DNA of 8,684 nt. Source: Helicobacteraceae bacterium. Its GTDB lineage: Bacteria > Campylobacterota > Campylobacteria > Campylobacterales > Sulfurimonadaceae. A program made the position numbers and the translations under genes. Within the stretch, counting starts at the first letter, position 1. Every line of letters begins with the position of its first letter. The DNA lies in contig JALWNV010000362.1 in the NCBI GenBank assembly GCA_027083665.1, forward strand, positions 1-8,684, read 5' to 3'. Of the stretch, positions 6,151 through 8,684 are shown in pieces. Under the pieces are notes generated by a model, which worked only from the letters and a program-made list of their open reading frames with translations, made no database searches and was not told the origin of the DNA.

Positions 6151-8684
6151 ATGGCAATGGACAGAAGGAGTTTTCTGAAAAGTGCTGCCGCCGCATCAGC
6201 AGCGAGTGCGATAGGGATGACGGTACCGGCAGAAGTGAAGGCTGCAGAGGCCGAAGCGGAAAAAGGCTGGCGCTGGGACAAGGCGGCCTGCCGTTTCTGC
6301 GGTACGGGGTGCGGGATTATGCTCGCGACGAAAAACGGCCGTATCGTTGCGGTCAAGGGAGACCCGGCGGCACCGGTCAACCGCGGTCTCAACTGTATCA
6401 AGGGGTATTTCAACGCCAAGATCATGTACGGTGCGGACCGTCTGACGCAGCCGCTGCTGCGTGTGAACGAAAAGGGCGAGTTCGACAAGCACGGTAAATT
6501 CGCACCGGTCAGCTGGAAGCGTGCGTTCGATGAAATGGAAACCCATATCCGCAAAGCGCTCGATGCCAGCGGACCCGAAGGCGTCGCGGTGTTCGCATCG
6601 GGACAGTATACGATCATGGAAGGCTATGCCGCGCAGAAGATGATGAAAGGCGGCTTCCGTTCCAACGCGATCGATCCGAACGCCCGCCACTGTATGGCAT
6701 CGGCGGTCGTCGGATTCTATCAGACGTTCGGTATCGACGAGCCGTCGGGTTGTTACGACGATATCGAACTGACCGACACCATCGTGACATGGGGTTCGAA
6801 TATGGCGGAGATGCACCCGATCCTCTGGTCGCGTGTCACCGACCGCAAGCTCTCCGATCCGGATCGCGTCAAGGTTGTCAATATCCAGACCTACACGCAC
6901 CGGACCTGTGACCTCGGCGATTTCAACATCATCTTCCGTCCCAATACCGACCTCGCATTGTGGAACTATATTGCACACGAGATCGTCTATAACCATCCCG
7001 AGGCGATCGACTGGGATTTCATCAAGAAAAACATTGTTTTTGCCGCGGGACCGGTCAATATCGGATACGGGATGCGCCGCGCCGGTGAAAAGTCACTGAT
7101 GCCGCTTCGTCCTGACGGCAGCGCAGGCAAATACGATGCCAAAGAGATGGAAACTTACAAGAAAGAGATGAGCAAGAAAGTTTCCCCTCTCGAAGCGCCT
7201 GCGCTGGAGCCGTACGGCTACAAAGAGGGCGACGTGATGAAAAATACGCCGGGCACCCTGAAGCACTGGGAGATCTCGTTCGAAGAGTACAAAAAGTCCC
7301 TTGCTCCGTATACGCTCGATTATGTCGCGAACCTCGCCAAAGGCGATCCGGACGAGTCGATCGAAAGTTTCAAGAAGAAACTGCAGGACCTGGTAGCGCT
7401 CTATATCGAAAAAGACCGCAAAGTCGTCAGCTTCTGGACGATGGGGATGAATCAGCATACCCGCGGTACCTGGGACAATACCCTTTCGTACAATGTCCAC
7501 TTTATGCTCAACAAGCAGGCGCGCCCGGGTTCGGGTGCGTTCTCGCTGACCGGACAGCCTTCGGCCTGCGGTACGGCTCGCGAGGTCGGAACGTTCTGCC
7601 ACCGTCTGCCGGCGGATATGATGGTCAAGAACCCCAAGCACAGAGCGAAGACGGAAAAAGTGTGGGGTATTCCGGCGGGAACGCTCAACCCGGTGGGCAA
7701 CCAGCACATTATGAAAATCCACCGCGATATCGAGGACGGCGTCGTCAAGTTTGCATGGGTCAACGTCTGTAACGCCTACCAGGACAGCGCCAACGCCAAA
7801 CACTGGATCAAAGCGGCGCGCGAGATGGACAACTTTATCGTCACTTCCGACGGTTACCCCGGCATCTCCGCGATGGTTTCTGACCTGATCCTGCCGTCGG
7901 CAATGATCTACGAGAAGTGGGGCGCCTACGGTAACGCCGAGCGCCGGACGCAGCACTGGCGCCAGCAGGTCCTTCCCGTCGGCGACGCGATGTCTGATAC
8001 CTGGCAGTGGGTCGAGCTCTCCAAACGCTTCACGGTCGACGACCTCTGGGGTCCGTATACGCTGCGCAACGGCAAGAAACTTCCCGATGTCCGCAAAGCG
8101 GCCTACGCGATGGGCTACAAGCCCGATACGACGATGTACGAGATCCTTTATGCGAACGACCGTGCGAAGTCGTACAAGATTGATCTCGACAGCTTCCCGC
8201 AAAAAGGCTTCGACAACTCCGAATGTCTGGGCGACAGCAGAAACGTCGTCGGTTCGGATGGAAAAGTGTTCAAGGGTTACGGCTTCATGATCCATCAGTA
8301 CCTGTGGGAAGAATATGCGTCGTTCGGCCGCGGTCACGGTCACGACCTGGCGGATTTCGTCACGTACCACAAAGTGCGCGGTCTCAAGTGGCCGGTCGTT
8401 AACGGCAAGGAAACGGCATGGCGCTTCAACGCCAAGTTCGACCCGTATGCGGCCAAACACGTCAAAGAGAACGGCAGAGGCAGCGAATTCGCCTTCTACG
8501 GACCGCTGGCGAAAGCGCTTCCGTCCGGAAACCTTACCGGAATCACCGACAAGAAGAAGAGCCCGCTGCCGGACAAAGCGAAAATCTTTGCCCGCCCGTA
8601 CATGGATCCGCCGGAAATGCCGGACGACGAGTACAATATCTGGCTCTGTACCGGGCGTGTTCTCGAGCACTGGCACTCGGGTAC
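6151..8684 (+). CDS. napA: Periplasmic nitrate reductase catalytic subunit NapA (3' end beyond the window)
   Basis: NapA reduces nitrate to nitrite in the periplasm at a molybdenum bis-MGD centre, with one [4Fe-4S] cluster relaying electrons from NapB. 844 complete codons are present with no stop; by comparison with E. coli NapA roughly 90 residues are missing. The N-terminus is a Tat signal (DRRSFLK, 4-10, then an Ala-rich stretch to about 31). Cluster ligands are C47, C50, C54 and C82, with the conserved K84. C181, in [12 protein letters not shown], is the Mo ligand. [18 protein letters not shown] (465-482), [11 protein letters not shown] (591-601) and [10 protein letters not shown] (835-844) are family blocks. 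A charged stretch at about 308-375 and another at 787-806 are longer than in E. coli NapA, as in epsilonproteobacterial enzymes. The start ATG 6151 follows AAGGAGG (6139-6145) at 5 nt. Epsilon nap operons usually run napAGHBFLD, so napG should come next. Confidence 0.98.
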   Translation, partial: MAMDRRSFLKSAAAASAASAIGMTVPAEVKAAEAEAEKGWRWDKAACRFCGTGCGIMLATKNGRIVAVKGDPAAPVNRGLNCIKGYFNAKIMYGADRLTQPLLRVNEKGEFDKHGKFAPVSWKRAFDEMETHIRKALDASGPEGVAVFASGQYTIMEGYAAQKMMKGGFRSNAIDPNARHCMASAVVGFYQTFGIDEPSGCYDDIELTDTIVTWGSNMAEMHPILWSRVTDRKLSDPDRVKVVNIQTYTHRTCDLGDFNIIFRPNTDLALWNYIAHEIVYNHPEAIDWDFIKKNIVFAAGPVNIGYGMRRAGEKSLMPLRPDGSAGKYDAKEMETYKKEMSKKVSPLEAPALEPYGYKEGDVMKNTPGTLKHWEISFEEYKKSLAPYTLDYVANLAKGDPDESIESFKKKLQDLVALYIEKDRKVVSFWTMGMNQHTRGTWDNTLSYNVHFMLNKQARPGSGAFSLTGQPSACGTAREVGTFCHRLPADMMVKNPKHRAKTEKVWGIPAGTLNPVGNQHIMKIHRDIEDGVVKFAWVNVCNAYQDSANAKHWIKAAREMDNFIVTSDGYPGISAMVSDLILPSAMIYEKWGAYGNAERRTQHWRQQVLPVGDAMSDTWQWVELSKRFTVDDLWGPYTLRNGKKLPDVRKAAYAMGYKPDTTMYEILYANDRAKSYKIDLDSFPQKGFDNSECLGDSRNVVGSDGKVFKGYGFMIHQYLWEEYASFGRGHGHDLADFVTYHKVRGLKWPVVNGKETAWRFNAKFDPYAAKHVKENGRGSEFAFYGPLAKALPSGNLTGITDKKKSPLPDKAKIFARPYMDPPEMPDDEYNIWLCTGRVLEHWHSG

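Noticed and set aside
7093..8676. 527-codon open frame on the minus strand opposite napA
   Set aside because: Antisense of a clearly conserved NapA. In this mid-50s G+C DNA, TTA, CTA and TCA codons are rare in the sense frame, which leaves long stop-free antisense frames.
1..8684. Mobile elements, CRISPR arrays, toxin-antitoxin or phage-defence genes
   Set aside because: No transposase, integrase, direct-repeat array, attachment-site duplication or defence domain is visible; all large plus-strand frames are assigned to housekeeping or respiratory genes except the one after mnmG.

Overview
The window looks like chromosomal core-metabolism DNA from a Campylobacterota (epsilonproteobacterial) chemolithotroph or nitrate respirer. 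The evidence is: NapA of the long epsilon type, a Rieske/cytochrome b operon ending in a diheme cytochrome c, AT-rich promoters with a strong TATAAT box and no recognisable -35, and mnmG opening with the tyrosine-aspartate-rich start usual in this group. By eye the G+C content is in the mid-50s percent, which is high for the phylum. Genera with higher G+C such as Nitratifractor or Hydrogenimonas come to mind, but that is only a guess.

Layout. (1) Positions 68-155 hold a minus-strand tRNA-Ser(GGA) with an encoded CCA end. (2) Positions 156-406 are a divergent intergenic region with a minus-strand TATAAT (toward the tRNA), a plus-strand TATAAT (toward mnmG), and several consecutive hairpins. 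(3) 407-2299 is mnmG (tRNA wobble-uridine modification), followed 1 nt later by a 288-codon gene of unproven function whose ends resemble GT-B/PseG-type glycosyl-transfer or sugar-nucleotide hydrolase proteins. (4) 3226-5926 is a tight three-gene operon, petABC, for a menaquinol:cytochrome c oxidoreductase (Rieske protein, full-length cytochrome b, diheme cytochrome c1-like subunit), closed by a strong hairpin terminator at 5939-5967. (5) 5968-6150 is a regulatory region with a perfect CRP/FNR-type palindrome, a -10 box at the right distance, and a structured leader. (6) 6151-8684 is napA, periplasmic nitrate reductase catalytic subunit, cut by the window end.

How the genes work together. The bc complex oxidises menaquinol and passes electrons to periplasmic cytochrome c. 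NapA reduces nitrate in the periplasm and in this phylum normally draws electrons from menaquinol through NapGH and NapB, expected just downstream. The two modules therefore compete for or share the same quinone pool. The Rieske protein lacks both residues that raise cluster potential, which fits low-potential menaquinone. Nothing here looks mobile and there is no CRISPR array. I found no convincing new multi-gene system. The most useful open points are the unassigned gene after mnmG, the napA control region and leader structure, and the sequence peculiarities of the bc complex.
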